Assembly (NCBI GenBank): GCA_964626505.1
Contig: CAZVFR010000240.1
Coordinates: 1-5,098, forward strand
Reading direction: 5' to 3'
Source of the DNA: CAZUGA01 sp964626505
GTDB taxonomy: Bacteria; Pseudomonadota; Gammaproteobacteria; Methylococcales; UBA1147
Length of the DNA: 5,098 nt
In this document: positions 1-5,098 of the stretch, in pieces
Layout: each line of letters starts with the position of its first letter
How positions within the stretch are numbered: the stretch's first letter is position 1
The notes under the pieces: generated by a model
Told to the model about the DNA's origin: nothing
The model's database searches: none
Seen by the model: only the letters and a program-made list of their open reading frames with translations
Program-made: the position numbers and the translations under genes

Positions 1-11
1 TGAAATCTGTT

Positions 12-62
12 CGGTATAGGCGCGATAATACCGGCGTTTACTAAAACGATAAACGTTCGCCG
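12..62. promoter_or_regulatory. Hairpin-rich leader upstream of the sterol desaturase-family gene
   Basis: Two inverted repeats lie close together. CGGTAT (12-17) pairs with ATACCG (28-33) across a 10-nt loop. CGGCG (32-36) pairs with CGCCG (58-62) and encloses TTTA (37-40) / TAAA (50-53); alternatively CGTTTA (35-40) pairs with TAAACG (50-55). The two structures share bases 32-33, so they cannot both form completely. No T-run follows, so this is not a standard intrinsic terminator. It could be a leader structure, an operator or the tail of an upstream transcript. No convincing promoter is visible in the first 100 bases. Confidence 0.3.
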
Positions 63-99
63 TCTAGTGGCAACAGGGAAACCACGCGCGGAGCGAGTT

Positions 100-106
100 G
101 GAGGAG
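100..106 (+). promoter_or_regulatory. Strong Shine-Dalgarno site fixing the GTG start at 113
   Basis: GGAGGAG is a near-perfect Shine-Dalgarno sequence. It lies six bases before GTG at 113, which is in frame with the hydroxylase. The site would fall inside the coding sequence if TTG at 98 were used, so it argues for GTG 113 as the start. Confidence 0.7.
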
Positions 107-112
107 AATGAG

Positions 113-687
113 GTGCAGATTAATGATTGGGCGGTAGGTCTGGCGGCATTTTCTTTTGCGGCCTTTTATGCAACATTCACCGAGTATGTCATGCATCGGG
201 CTAGGCATGCGGGGCTCGTATGGCACGATCTGCATGCAAGGCATCATCAGGACGGTACAGGAAAGGGCTGGTACGAGGAGTTCATGAATTATTATCTCCC
301 CTCCATACCCTTCCTATGGGTAGGATTTTTGTACTCCGTTCCGGCCGGCATTGGTTTCGCGTTGGGCGGCACCTTGGCCACGGTATGGGCGGCCTACGCA
401 CATCAAGTTCAGCATGAGCGGCCCGAACTCGTATTTTGGCTGCCGCAGCCGGTTCACCATTTGCATCATAAACATAAAATGTATAAACACAATTTCGGAA
501 TTGCCGTGGACTTCTGGGATCGGGTTTTTGGTACCTNNNNNNNNNNGATGGCGAGCACGGATTTCAAGTGCCCGCTGACGCCGTTGAGTGGAATCCTGAA
601 AAGAAACCCTCCGAATATCCGCTGATAAGCTTCTTTCAAATTCAGTGGTTTAGAAGAAAAGGTGAGGCCTGTCGACCCAGAGCGTAG
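113..687 (+). CDS. Sterol desaturase / fatty acid hydroxylase-family di-iron membrane protein, interrupted by a sequencing gap
   Basis: This is an integral membrane di-iron oxygenase of the fatty acid hydroxylase superfamily, whose members hydroxylate or desaturate lipids, sterols or carotenoids using O2. Counting from GTG 113, the histidine clusters are H28-RAR-H32, H38-DL-H41 with H44-H45, H97/H101, H115-H116-L-H118-H119 with H121, and H126-NFG. Hydrophobic stretches lie near the N-terminus and between H45 and H97. GTG 113 is preferred for its strong ribosome-binding site. Ten N at 537-546 interrupt the gene. After the gap the family-like continuation is in a different frame: DGEHGFQVP, then EWNPEKKPSEYPL, then FFQIQWF, ending at TAG 685-687. 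The true gap must therefore differ from ten by one base modulo three (for example 8 or 11). The total is about 190 residues, usual for small bacterial members. The substrate cannot be read from sequence; the neighbouring desaturase suggests a lipid. Confidence 0.8.
537..546. other. Assembly gap (ten N)
   Basis: Ten consecutive N lie inside the hydroxylase gene. Ten is a common placeholder length. The coding frames on the two sides (113-536 and 547-687) are incompatible with exactly ten bases but both read as the same protein family, so the contigs are probably correctly adjacent with a wrong gap length. Confidence 0.9.
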
Positions 688-849
688 AACGGAGTTCTGC
701 TGGCTATGATACATTGAATGGCGCCCAAATTTTTGGCTTGATTGTCAAAGCTTTCTTCTGTGTTTTCGGAAATTCAGGCTCTGAGGCGGCGATCATAGCG
801 GAAATGATAGGTGCTCGTTGGGATCGGGTTACCCGCATCATTCGTCTGA

Positions 850-1047
850 TCCCAGATTGGGGTGAATTTTTCTTGTTCCTTTCCCTCTCCATTTGTCAGC
901 GTATATTGCCTACTATTAGTGGTGAGCTTTCATTTGCGATTCATGTTTTATGAGGAAATATGGCTTGCTAAGCAGTTTGATGAAGAGTGGCTCGACTATG
1001 CAAAAGGGGTATCACTTTGGACTCCCCTGACCAATCTATATGACTGA
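850..1047 (+). pseudogene. C-terminal remnant of an isoprenylcysteine/phospholipid methyltransferase-like membrane protein
   Basis: The frame reads a hydrophobic segment (VYCLLLVVSF), then FYEEIWLAKQFDEEWLDY, then SLWTPL, ending at TGA 1045-1047. This resembles the C-terminal end of ICMT/PEMT-like methyltransferases: a last membrane helix, an EE pair, a loop of the type L..FGEEY..Y, and a VPR(W/F)IP-like tail. Those proteins are usually 150-220 residues, but this frame is closed by TGA at 847-849. The SAM-binding RHPxY region expected upstream is not visible in frame. The frame one base earlier carries RIIRLIPDWGEFFLFL around 820-885, which might be a decayed version of R..RHP...GE, so a frameshift plus a small deletion is possible. 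The stop overlaps the next gene's start, which suggests former or present translational coupling. A sequencing error at the contig edge is an alternative. Confidence 0.45.
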
Positions 1048-1210
1048 AAAAACGCAACTGACAGCACAGGAACTTCCACCGAAACCAACGGAACCAAACT
1101 TATCTGAATGTTGCCAACGTAACTGCGAAAATTGCGTATTCGTTTATTACCAAAGAGCATTGGATCGATGGCATAAAAAGGTAGCGGACATTGAGGCAGG
1201 TGGCGTCTAG
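1040..1210 (+). CDS. Small cysteine-rich oxidoreductase-like domain protein (56 aa)
   Basis: ATG 1040 to TAG 1208-1210 encodes 56 residues. A polar, proline-rich N-terminus (ELPPKPTEPN, residues 11-20) leads into C24-C25-QRN-C29-EN-C32-VFVYY and then a charged helix, ALDRWHKKVADIEA. The PP.P.P...CC...C.NCV...Y...L..W pattern is the signature I recognise for the Oxidored-like N-terminal domain (Pfam PF09791). These are small proteins of unknown biochemistry; the four cysteines could bind a metal or form disulphides. The start overlaps the end of the methyltransferase-like frame by eight bases (ATGACTGA), and no clear Shine-Dalgarno site is visible, so translation may depend on coupling. It is short enough to be missed by a length cutoff. 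No signal peptide or membrane helix is evident. Confidence 0.7.
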   Translation: MTEKTQLTAQELPPKPTEPNLSECCQRNCENCVFVYYQRALDRWHKKVADIEAGGV

Positions 1211-1433
1211 TCGGAGTTTCTCACTAGTAATGATAAGTTCTGGCTTGACCTTTGTTCCCACAAGAAATTGGTTTCTCTCGGAAAGACAGCCCCTATTCCA
1301 CTCGGCCATCTAGGCTTTTGGTGAGAAATTGTAAGACGAAGAGCTTTTCCTGCGCATGCTTTTATGGGAGCATATCAATTTCGGCGCTTTATTGACGTCC
1401 CAAAACTCTATCAAACAAGAAAATCGGAGACTC

Positions 1434-1440
1434 AAGAGGT
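1434..1440 (+). promoter_or_regulatory. Ribosome-binding site for the desaturase start at 1448
   Basis: AAGAGGT ends seven bases before ATG 1448. This purine-rich site supports the 354-residue reading over an upstream in-frame start at 1364, which has no comparable site. Confidence 0.55.
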
Positions 1441-1447
1441 AAACAGA

Positions 1448-2512
1448 ATGGATATCAGTTATAAACGTGACGATGATCCGTTCCATAATGAATTGAGAGC
1501 TCGGGTCAAGGCATACTTTCAATCCACAGGCATTTCGCCTTATGCGAATCCTATGATGTGGCTTAATACCGCGCTAATATTTCTAGTGACCTTTAGTTTT
1601 TACGGGCTGATATTGAGTGGTCAATTTAGCGAACCGGTCATGTTGATTTTATGCGTCGGCATGGGTATCGGCTTTGCTGGATTCGGAGCCGGTATTGCTC
1701 ACGATGCCAGTCATGGCGCTTATTCGCGGCATCGTTGGATAAATCGGCTGTTGGCGCAGACCCTGAACCTGATGGGCGCGAATGAATACAATTGGCGGAT
1801 CAAGCATAATGTTCTTCACCACCGCTTCCCAAATATTTATGCGAAGGACGAAGATGTAAAGATCAGTCCGCAAATGCGGGTATCCCCATCCGCTCCGTTA
1901 ATTCCGGCGAACAAATACCAACACCTATTTGCGATTCCCGCCTATGCAACGGTGAGTCTGAGTTGGCTGTGTTACGATCCGATTCAGTTTTTTGATTTTA
2001 GGAAAGTGCACGGGCGTGGGCTCGATCATCCACAGCAGCGCAACGAATTGATCCAACTTGTGTTGTGGAAGTTGTTCTATTTGTTCTATATGTTGTATCT
2101 ACCCTATGTGGTTCTTGCCATCCCGTTTTGGAAGATACTTGTCGGTTTTTTCACGCTACATCTTGTCTTGAGCATGATTATTGTTTTGGTGTTTCAGGTT
2201 GCCCATCTGATTCAAGAAACACAACATGGTTTTCCGGATCTTGATGGACGGATTGAAGATACCTGGGCGATACACCAGATCAAAACGACAGCAAATTTTG
2301 CTTGCCGGAATCGACTGCTAACCTGGTATATCGGTGGGCTAAACTATCAGATTGAACATCATCTATTTTGTGGAATCTGTTCGTGTCACTACCCCGCACT
2401 TAAAACCATTGTCCAAAAGACCTGCGAAGAGTATGGCGTCCTGTATTTTGAGCATCCAACCTTTGCAGCCGCATTGCGTTCGCATTTTTTATATCTGAAA
2501 CAGATGGGGTAA
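1448..2512 (+). CDS. Membrane fatty acid (acyl-CoA/acyl-lipid) desaturase with Q-type third histidine box
   Basis: This 354-residue member of the membrane fatty acid desaturase family (Pfam PF00487) introduces a double bond into an acyl chain using O2, a di-iron centre and an external electron donor. Box 1 is H85-DAS-H89, box 2 is H120-NVL-H124-H125, and box 3 is Q301-IE-H304-H305. A glutamine in place of the first histidine of box 3 is typical of the linoleoyl-CoA / front-end group, so a delta-6-like regiochemistry is possible but not shown. Membrane segments are visible at about 38-57, 63-84, 205-227 and 229-252. The tail PTFAAALRSHFLYLKQMG matches the usual end of bacterial members, so the protein is full length. 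There is no cytochrome b5 domain, so a separate ferredoxin-type donor is expected. Oddly, box 3 continues LFCGICSCHYP where relatives normally have LFP.ICH.HYP: a proline and a histidine are lost and cysteines 308 and 313 join C311. The preceding 237 bp hold no clear promoter. Confidence 0.9.
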   Translation: MDISYKRDDDPFHNELRARVKAYFQSTGISPYANPMMWLNTALIFLVTFSFYGLILSGQFSEPVMLILCVGMGIGFAGFGAGIAHDASHGAYSRHRWINRLLAQTLNLMGANEYNWRIKHNVLHHRFPNIYAKDEDVKISPQMRVSPSAPLIPANKYQHLFAIPAYATVSLSWLCYDPIQFFDFRKVHGRGLDHPQQRNELIQLVLWKLFYLFYMLYLPYVVLAIPFWKILVGFFTLHLVLSMIIVLVFQVAHLIQETQHGFPDLDGRIEDTWAIHQIKTTANFACRNRLLTWYIGGLNYQIEHHLFCGICSCHYPALKTIVQKTCEEYGVLYFEHPTFAAALRSHFLYLKQMG

Positions 2513-2684
2513 TCACAACCCGAACTGGAATCGGCCGTTTCTTGAGGATTCCTATCAGTCTAGTTCCGGCGATAAATCATGCTGCGAATGCAGGGTATAT
2601 GAATCTGAGCCGTTTCAGATCTTTTAAATTTCGCTGATTAGTTACGCGGGTAAAAAGAACGCATGCGGATTAAATAGACATTGA

Positions 2685-2713
2685 TTGCAACCGGAATCGC
2701 AATCGAGCATAAT
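2685..2713 (+). promoter_or_regulatory. Candidate sigma70 promoter for the radical SAM gene
   Basis: TTGCAA (2685-2690, 4/6 to the -35 consensus) is followed after exactly 17 bases by CATAAT (2708-2713, 5/6 to the -10 consensus). It would give a long leader of about 180 bases before ATG 2903. TAGAAT at 2854-2859 is an alternative -10 but lacks a good -35 box. Confidence 0.35.
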
Positions 2714-2823
2714 GAATTCTCAAGCATAAAATAGAAAAACAATAATAATTAGTGGCTTAGAACCCAGCAGGGGCCTTTGTTGCACAATCAAGAGTCTGTG
2801 AACATGGGTTTTCTCGAAAGTTG

Positions 2824-2842
2824 CCTGATCAGACTGGTCAGG
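2824..2842. promoter_or_regulatory. Near-perfect palindrome, possible operator
   Basis: CCTGATCAG and CTGGTCAGG form nine-base arms around a single central A (2833), with one mismatch that is a G-U pair in RNA. A loop of one base is too small for a stable RNA hairpin, so a dimeric regulator site is the better reading. It lies 61-79 bases before the radical SAM start and just upstream of a TAGAAT element. No regulator can be named. Confidence 0.35.
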
Positions 2843-2902
2843 TTTAAGCGACTTAGAATAATCGTGACTCGTTAGGGTCTGCAAACTAAAAGCGGGGATA
2901 AC

Positions 2903-4474
2903 ATGCGCTGTTTAATGGTTTGGCCACAATTTCCAAAGACATTCTGGTCGTTCGAAGAAGTACTCAAACTTGCCGGTCGTAAGGCCCTGGTCCCGCCGCT
3001 GGCATTGACCACTGTCGCCGCACTGTTACCTGAATCCTGGGAAATTAAACTGGTTGACCGCAATATTCGCTCAGTTACCGATGCGGAATGGGAATGGTCA
3101 GAGATCGTCTTATTTTCGGGAATGATCGTGCATCGCGTTGATATGCTCGATCAGATCAGGATCGCGAAAACGTGGGGCAAGCCGGTTGTTGTCGGTGGAC
3201 CTTACGCAACGTCCGTGCCGGATGATCTGCGCGCCGCCAACGTTGATTTTCTGGTAATGGACGAAGCCGAGATTACGCTGCCTTTGTTCGTCCAGGCATT
3301 GGAACGCGGCGATACATCCGGCGAATTTCATGCCAATGGCGAGAAGCCGGATGTGACCTCGACACCTATTCCACGATTTGACCTTTACGAATTGGATGCC
3401 TATGACACCATGGCATTACAGTATTCGCGTGGTTGTCCGTTTTTGTGTGAATTCTGCGATATTATCACCTTATATGGCCGCAGGCCGCGGACCAAGACAC
3501 CGGAACAGATGCTGGCGGAATTAGATGCGCTTTATGAATTAGGCTGGCGACGAGGTATCTTGATCGTCGACGACAATTTCATCGGCAATAAAAAAAATGC
3601 CAAGATGATGTTGCGTGAACTGGAAAAATGGCAACAGGCCCATGGCTTTCCATTTCCATTCATGACCGAAGCATCGGTTGACTTGGCCGCTGATAAAGAG
3701 CTCATGCGACTGATGGTCGCATGCAATTTCGATTCTGTATTCCTGGGCATTGAAACACCCGATGAAGACAGTCTGAGGCAGACGCGCAAATATCAGAACG
3801 TGCGCAATTCTCTGACTGAGGCGGTTGAATCTATTATCCAACATGGTATTCGACCGATGGGCGGTTTTATTATTGGATTTGACGGTGAGAAAGACGGCGC
3901 GGGAGCTAGGATCGTGGAGTTTATCGAACTTACAGGCATTCCCACGGCAAATTTCAGCATGTTGCAGGCGCTGCCTAATACAGCACTGTGGGACCGGCTC
4001 AAGAAAGAAGGCCGCTTGCTGAAAACAGACAGCGATATTAATCAGACGTCCGTGACCAATTTTGTAACTCAACGCCCGATCGAACAACTGGCTAAAGAAT
4101 ATGTTGAAGCCTTCGCGGCTATTTATGATCCTCTAGTGTATCTGGATCGAACCTATCGATGTTTTAGTAAACTGGGACTTCCGGTCAAATTCGATAAAAC
4201 CAAGTTGGTATTGCCGTCGTTGTTGGAGTTGCGGGCGCTACTGATTATCATCTGGCGCCAGGGCGTTATGCGTAATACCCGATGGAAGTTCTGGCACCAT
4301 ACGATCAGTATTTTAATAAACAAAACCGCGGTGTTTCCGCATTATTTGTCGGTCTGTGCACAATATGAGCATTTCCATGGGTTTAAGGATGTCGTACGCG
4401 ATGAGATTGAGGCGCAGATAGACGCAATGGAATGTGTGGAAAATGAGGTTGTTGTTGCGGAAAATGTGGCTTAA
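2903..4474 (+). CDS. Cobalamin-binding radical SAM protein with DUF4070-type C-terminus
   Basis: This is a 523-residue class B radical SAM enzyme. Residues 1-145 form a B12-binding-like Rossmann domain (MRCLMVWPQFPKTFW, VPPLALTTVAALLP, KPVVVGGPYAT at 93-103); I see no DxHxxG lower-ligand motif, as is common in this class. The 4Fe-4S motif is C178-PFL-C182-EF-C185. Further radical SAM features are VDDNFIGN (222-229), LGIETPDE (281-288) and MGGFIIGFDGE (319-329). Residues from about 375 form a DUF4070-like domain (RPIEQLAKEYVEAF, YDPLVYLDRTY). This architecture includes the hopanoid C-2 methylase HpnP, but the N-terminal sequence looks like a broader uncharacterised branch, so methylation of a lipid or other unreactive carbon is inference only. 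ATG 2903 follows GGGG (2894-2897) by five bases. The gene is full length and appears singly transcribed, with a hairpin about 70 bases downstream. Confidence 0.9.
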   Translation: MRCLMVWPQFPKTFWSFEEVLKLAGRKALVPPLALTTVAALLPESWEIKLVDRNIRSVTDAEWEWSEIVLFSGMIVHRVDMLDQIRIAKTWGKPVVVGGPYATSVPDDLRAANVDFLVMDEAEITLPLFVQALERGDTSGEFHANGEKPDVTSTPIPRFDLYELDAYDTMALQYSRGCPFLCEFCDIITLYGRRPRTKTPEQMLAELDALYELGWRRGILIVDDNFIGNKKNAKMMLRELEKWQQAHGFPFPFMTEASVDLAADKELMRLMVACNFDSVFLGIETPDEDSLRQTRKYQNVRNSLTEAVESIIQHGIRPMGGFIIGFDGEKDGAGARIVEFIELTGIPTANFSMLQALPNTALWDRLKKEGRLLKTDSDINQTSVTNFVTQRPIEQLAKEYVEAFAAIYDPLVYLDRTYRCFSKLGLPVKFDKTKLVLPSLLELRALLIIIWRQGVMRNTRWKFWHHTISILINKTAVFPHYLSVCAQYEHFHGFKDVVRDEIEAQIDAMECVENEVVVAENVA

Positions 4475-4541
4475 CGTGGAGATTAACTGAGAGATTGTCG
4501 CTCGTGTAGCGTACATTAGCTTGTACTGAATGCCACCGGCG

Positions 4542-4564
4542 AAAAGCGATCCTTTGCCGCTTTT
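4542..4564 (+). terminator. Weak intrinsic terminator-like hairpin after the radical SAM gene
   Basis: AAAAGCG (4542-4548) pairs with CGCTTTT (4558-4564) across a nine-base loop. The stem has three G-C pairs and four A-T pairs ending in a T4 run, so it could work in either direction. It lies about 68 bases after the stop at 4474. The short stem keeps confidence low. Confidence 0.35.
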
Positions 4565-4658
4565 AGGACAAAATCACGAATCCGCGATCAGTCTGTTTTT
4601 CGCATTAAATTAGGAATGTCCTCGTTATTCTCAGCGAGGCAATATGGATAATATACTA

Positions 4659-4707
4659 CAAGTAAAGACTCGACCCCTCGATCAAGTAAAGACTCGACCC
4701 CTCGATC
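4659..4707. repeat. Tandem 24-bp repeat, two exact copies plus a degenerate piece
   Basis: Copies at 4659-4682 and 4683-4706 are identical and share the following C (4707). Each contains CAAGTAAAGACTCG followed by ACCCCTCGAT. A third, partial version, TCGACCCCTTCGA, follows at 4711-4723. The core TCGACCCCTCGA has TCGA at both ends. Two units with no spacers exclude a CRISPR array. Possible origins are an insertion-sequence or REP-type element scar, or replication slippage. Confidence 0.85.
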
Positions 4708-4790
4708 CTTTCGACCCCTTCGACACGACCTTGACAGCTGGGAAGTAGTTGCCCCATGACAGTGCGGAAATTGAGTGCATCGGACTGCAT

Positions 4791-4819
4791 TTGACGTCCT
4801 ATATAGTCTTGATTATAGT
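4791..4819 (+). promoter_or_regulatory. Near-consensus sigma70 promoter for the right-edge gene
   Basis: TTGACG (4791-4796, 5/6) and TATAGT (4814-4819, 5/6) are separated by exactly 17 bases. Transcription would start near 4826, giving a leader of about 125 bases before ATG 4951. This is the best promoter match in the window and suggests the right-edge gene is transcribed independently of the genes to its left. Confidence 0.6.
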
Positions 4820-4950
4820 TTAAGGCATCCCAGAAGGTCCGATGTCCAGTGAAAGCAGTTTGATCTGGGGAATTAACCTTAGTGCACGTCCGAATAACCA
4901 ACTTGATGAAACTATCGACATCTACGGTTTGAAACAATAGGGTGAAGAAC

Positions 4951-5098
4951 ATGCAGAACCACGCTGACAAGAGCCAAGAAAACCAATCTAGAACGGTTGG
5001 CAACCAGCCTTTGCGGAGGAAAAGGGGTAGCAAGGCGACCTTTCACTTTGTAGACAACCGCCCAGAAGCCAAACAGCTTGACAGAATGCAAGAGATGG
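4951..5098 (+). CDS. N-terminus of a DUF4157-type protein (partial, runs off the window)
   Basis: ATG 4951 opens a frame with no stop to the window end (49 complete codons plus one base). AGGGTGA (4939-4945) is a good ribosome-binding site five bases upstream. The visible protein has a polar start (ADKSQENQS, residues 5-13), a basic stretch (LRRKRGSK, about 21-28) and TFHFVDNRPEAKQ (30-42), then DRMQEM (44-49). I recognise this as the leader of a bacterial family usually reading ADKTQENKS ... STFQFVDNRPEAVAQRKLQEMA. Many members continue into a DUF4157 domain with an HE..H metallopeptidase-like motif and variable toxin or effector C-termini, and are linked to extracellular contractile injection systems. 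The domain itself is outside the window, so function is inference. It has no signal peptide. An opposite-strand frame across the same DNA is judged a shadow. Confidence 0.7.
   Translation, partial: MQNHADKSQENQSRTVGNQPLRRKRGSKATFHFVDNRPEAKQLDRMQEM

Larger units (their letters stand above)
2513..2902. other. 390-bp intergenic region between desaturase and radical SAM genes
   Basis: I see no credible coding sequence here. Reading rightwards it contains a weak GGAATC/GATTCC inverted repeat without a T-run (2527-2552), a sigma70-like promoter candidate (2685-2713), an A-rich tract (about 2725-2753), a possible insertion-sequence end (2770-2787) and a palindrome (2824-2842). No convincing terminator follows the desaturase. 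Confidence 0.6.
4475..4950. other. 476-bp intergenic region with terminator, tandem repeat and promoter
   Basis: The region contains a terminator-like hairpin (4542-4564), a weak CCTCG/CGAGG inverted repeat (4620-4639), the 24-bp tandem repeat (4659-4707, with a degenerate third piece to 4724) and a strong promoter (4791-4819). I see no supported gene. It separates the metabolic genes from the accessory-type gene at the right edge. Confidence 0.6.

Noticed and set aside
1..44. C-terminal tail of an upstream plus-strand gene (frame ending at TAA 42-44)
   Set aside because: Only about 13 residues are visible, with no recognisable motif and strong hairpins in the same bases.
714..953. 79-residue plus-strand frame after the hydroxylase
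   Set aside because: It has a TTG start, no ribosome-binding site and no recognisable family as a whole. A short part may be a decayed piece of the methyltransferase-like gene and is mentioned there.
1364..1447. N-terminal extension of the desaturase from 1364
   Set aside because: The 28 extra residues look unlike the family, and ATG 1448 has a good ribosome-binding site.
2527..2552. Terminator after the desaturase (GGAATC/GATTCC)
   Set aside because: The stem is only six base pairs, the loop is 14 bases and no T-run follows.
3539..4087. 182-residue minus-strand frame
   Set aside because: It lies entirely antisense to the well-supported radical SAM gene and shows no recognisable motifs.
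4659..4724. CRISPR array
   Set aside because: The two units are directly adjacent with no spacers and no cas genes are visible.
4731..4759. TTGACA as a -35 box
   Set aside because: The -35 is perfect, but at 17 bases spacing only CCATGA is available as a -10. The 4791-4819 pair is much better.
4656..5033. 125-residue minus-strand frame with hydrophobic N-terminus and a repeated tail
   Set aside because: Its repeated C-terminus is just the 24-bp DNA repeat, and its N-terminal part is antisense to the better supported DUF4157-leader gene and promoter. I recognise no family.

Overview
The window is bacterial DNA of medium base composition. The lipid-desaturase and cobalamin radical SAM families, the ribosome-binding sites and the sigma70-like promoters suggest a Gram-negative, probably proteobacterial, genome. 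I cannot name the genus. A run of ten N at 537-546 shows this is a draft scaffold. All recognisable genes lie on the plus strand.

Left part (1-1210): a hairpin-rich leader precedes a GTG-started di-iron membrane enzyme of the sterol desaturase / fatty acid hydroxylase family. The N gap splits this gene. The gap has the wrong length, so a naive translation leaves the true frame; the real C-terminus continues in another frame to 687. Next comes the C-terminal end of an isoprenylcysteine/phospholipid methyltransferase-like membrane protein (850-1047), apparently without its N-terminus. Its last codons overlap the start of a 56-residue cysteine-rich protein (1040-1210) that looks like an oxidoreductase-like domain protein (Pfam Oxidored-like).

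Centre (1448-4474): a complete membrane fatty acid desaturase with HDASH, HNVLHH and QIEHH boxes is followed by 390 bp of intergenic DNA. That spacer holds a promoter candidate, a palindrome and a possible insertion-sequence end. After it comes a 523-residue cobalamin-binding radical SAM protein with a DUF4070-type C-terminus, the same broad architecture as the hopanoid C-2 methylase HpnP. With the hydroxylase and desaturase, a lipid-modification neighbourhood is plausible: two oxygen-dependent di-iron membrane enzymes, a remnant of a membrane methyltransferase and a radical SAM enzyme. A shared pathway is inference, and the genes do not form one tight operon.

Right part (4475-5098): a weak terminator-like hairpin is followed by a tandem 24-bp repeat, a near-consensus sigma70 promoter, and the first 49 codons of a gene that runs off the window. 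Its N-terminus (ADKSQENQS..., TFHFVDNRPEA..., QEM) matches the leader I know from DUF4157-containing proteins, which are often linked to extracellular contractile injection systems and polymorphic toxins. This is the most promising pointer to an accessory system, but its informative part lies beyond the window.
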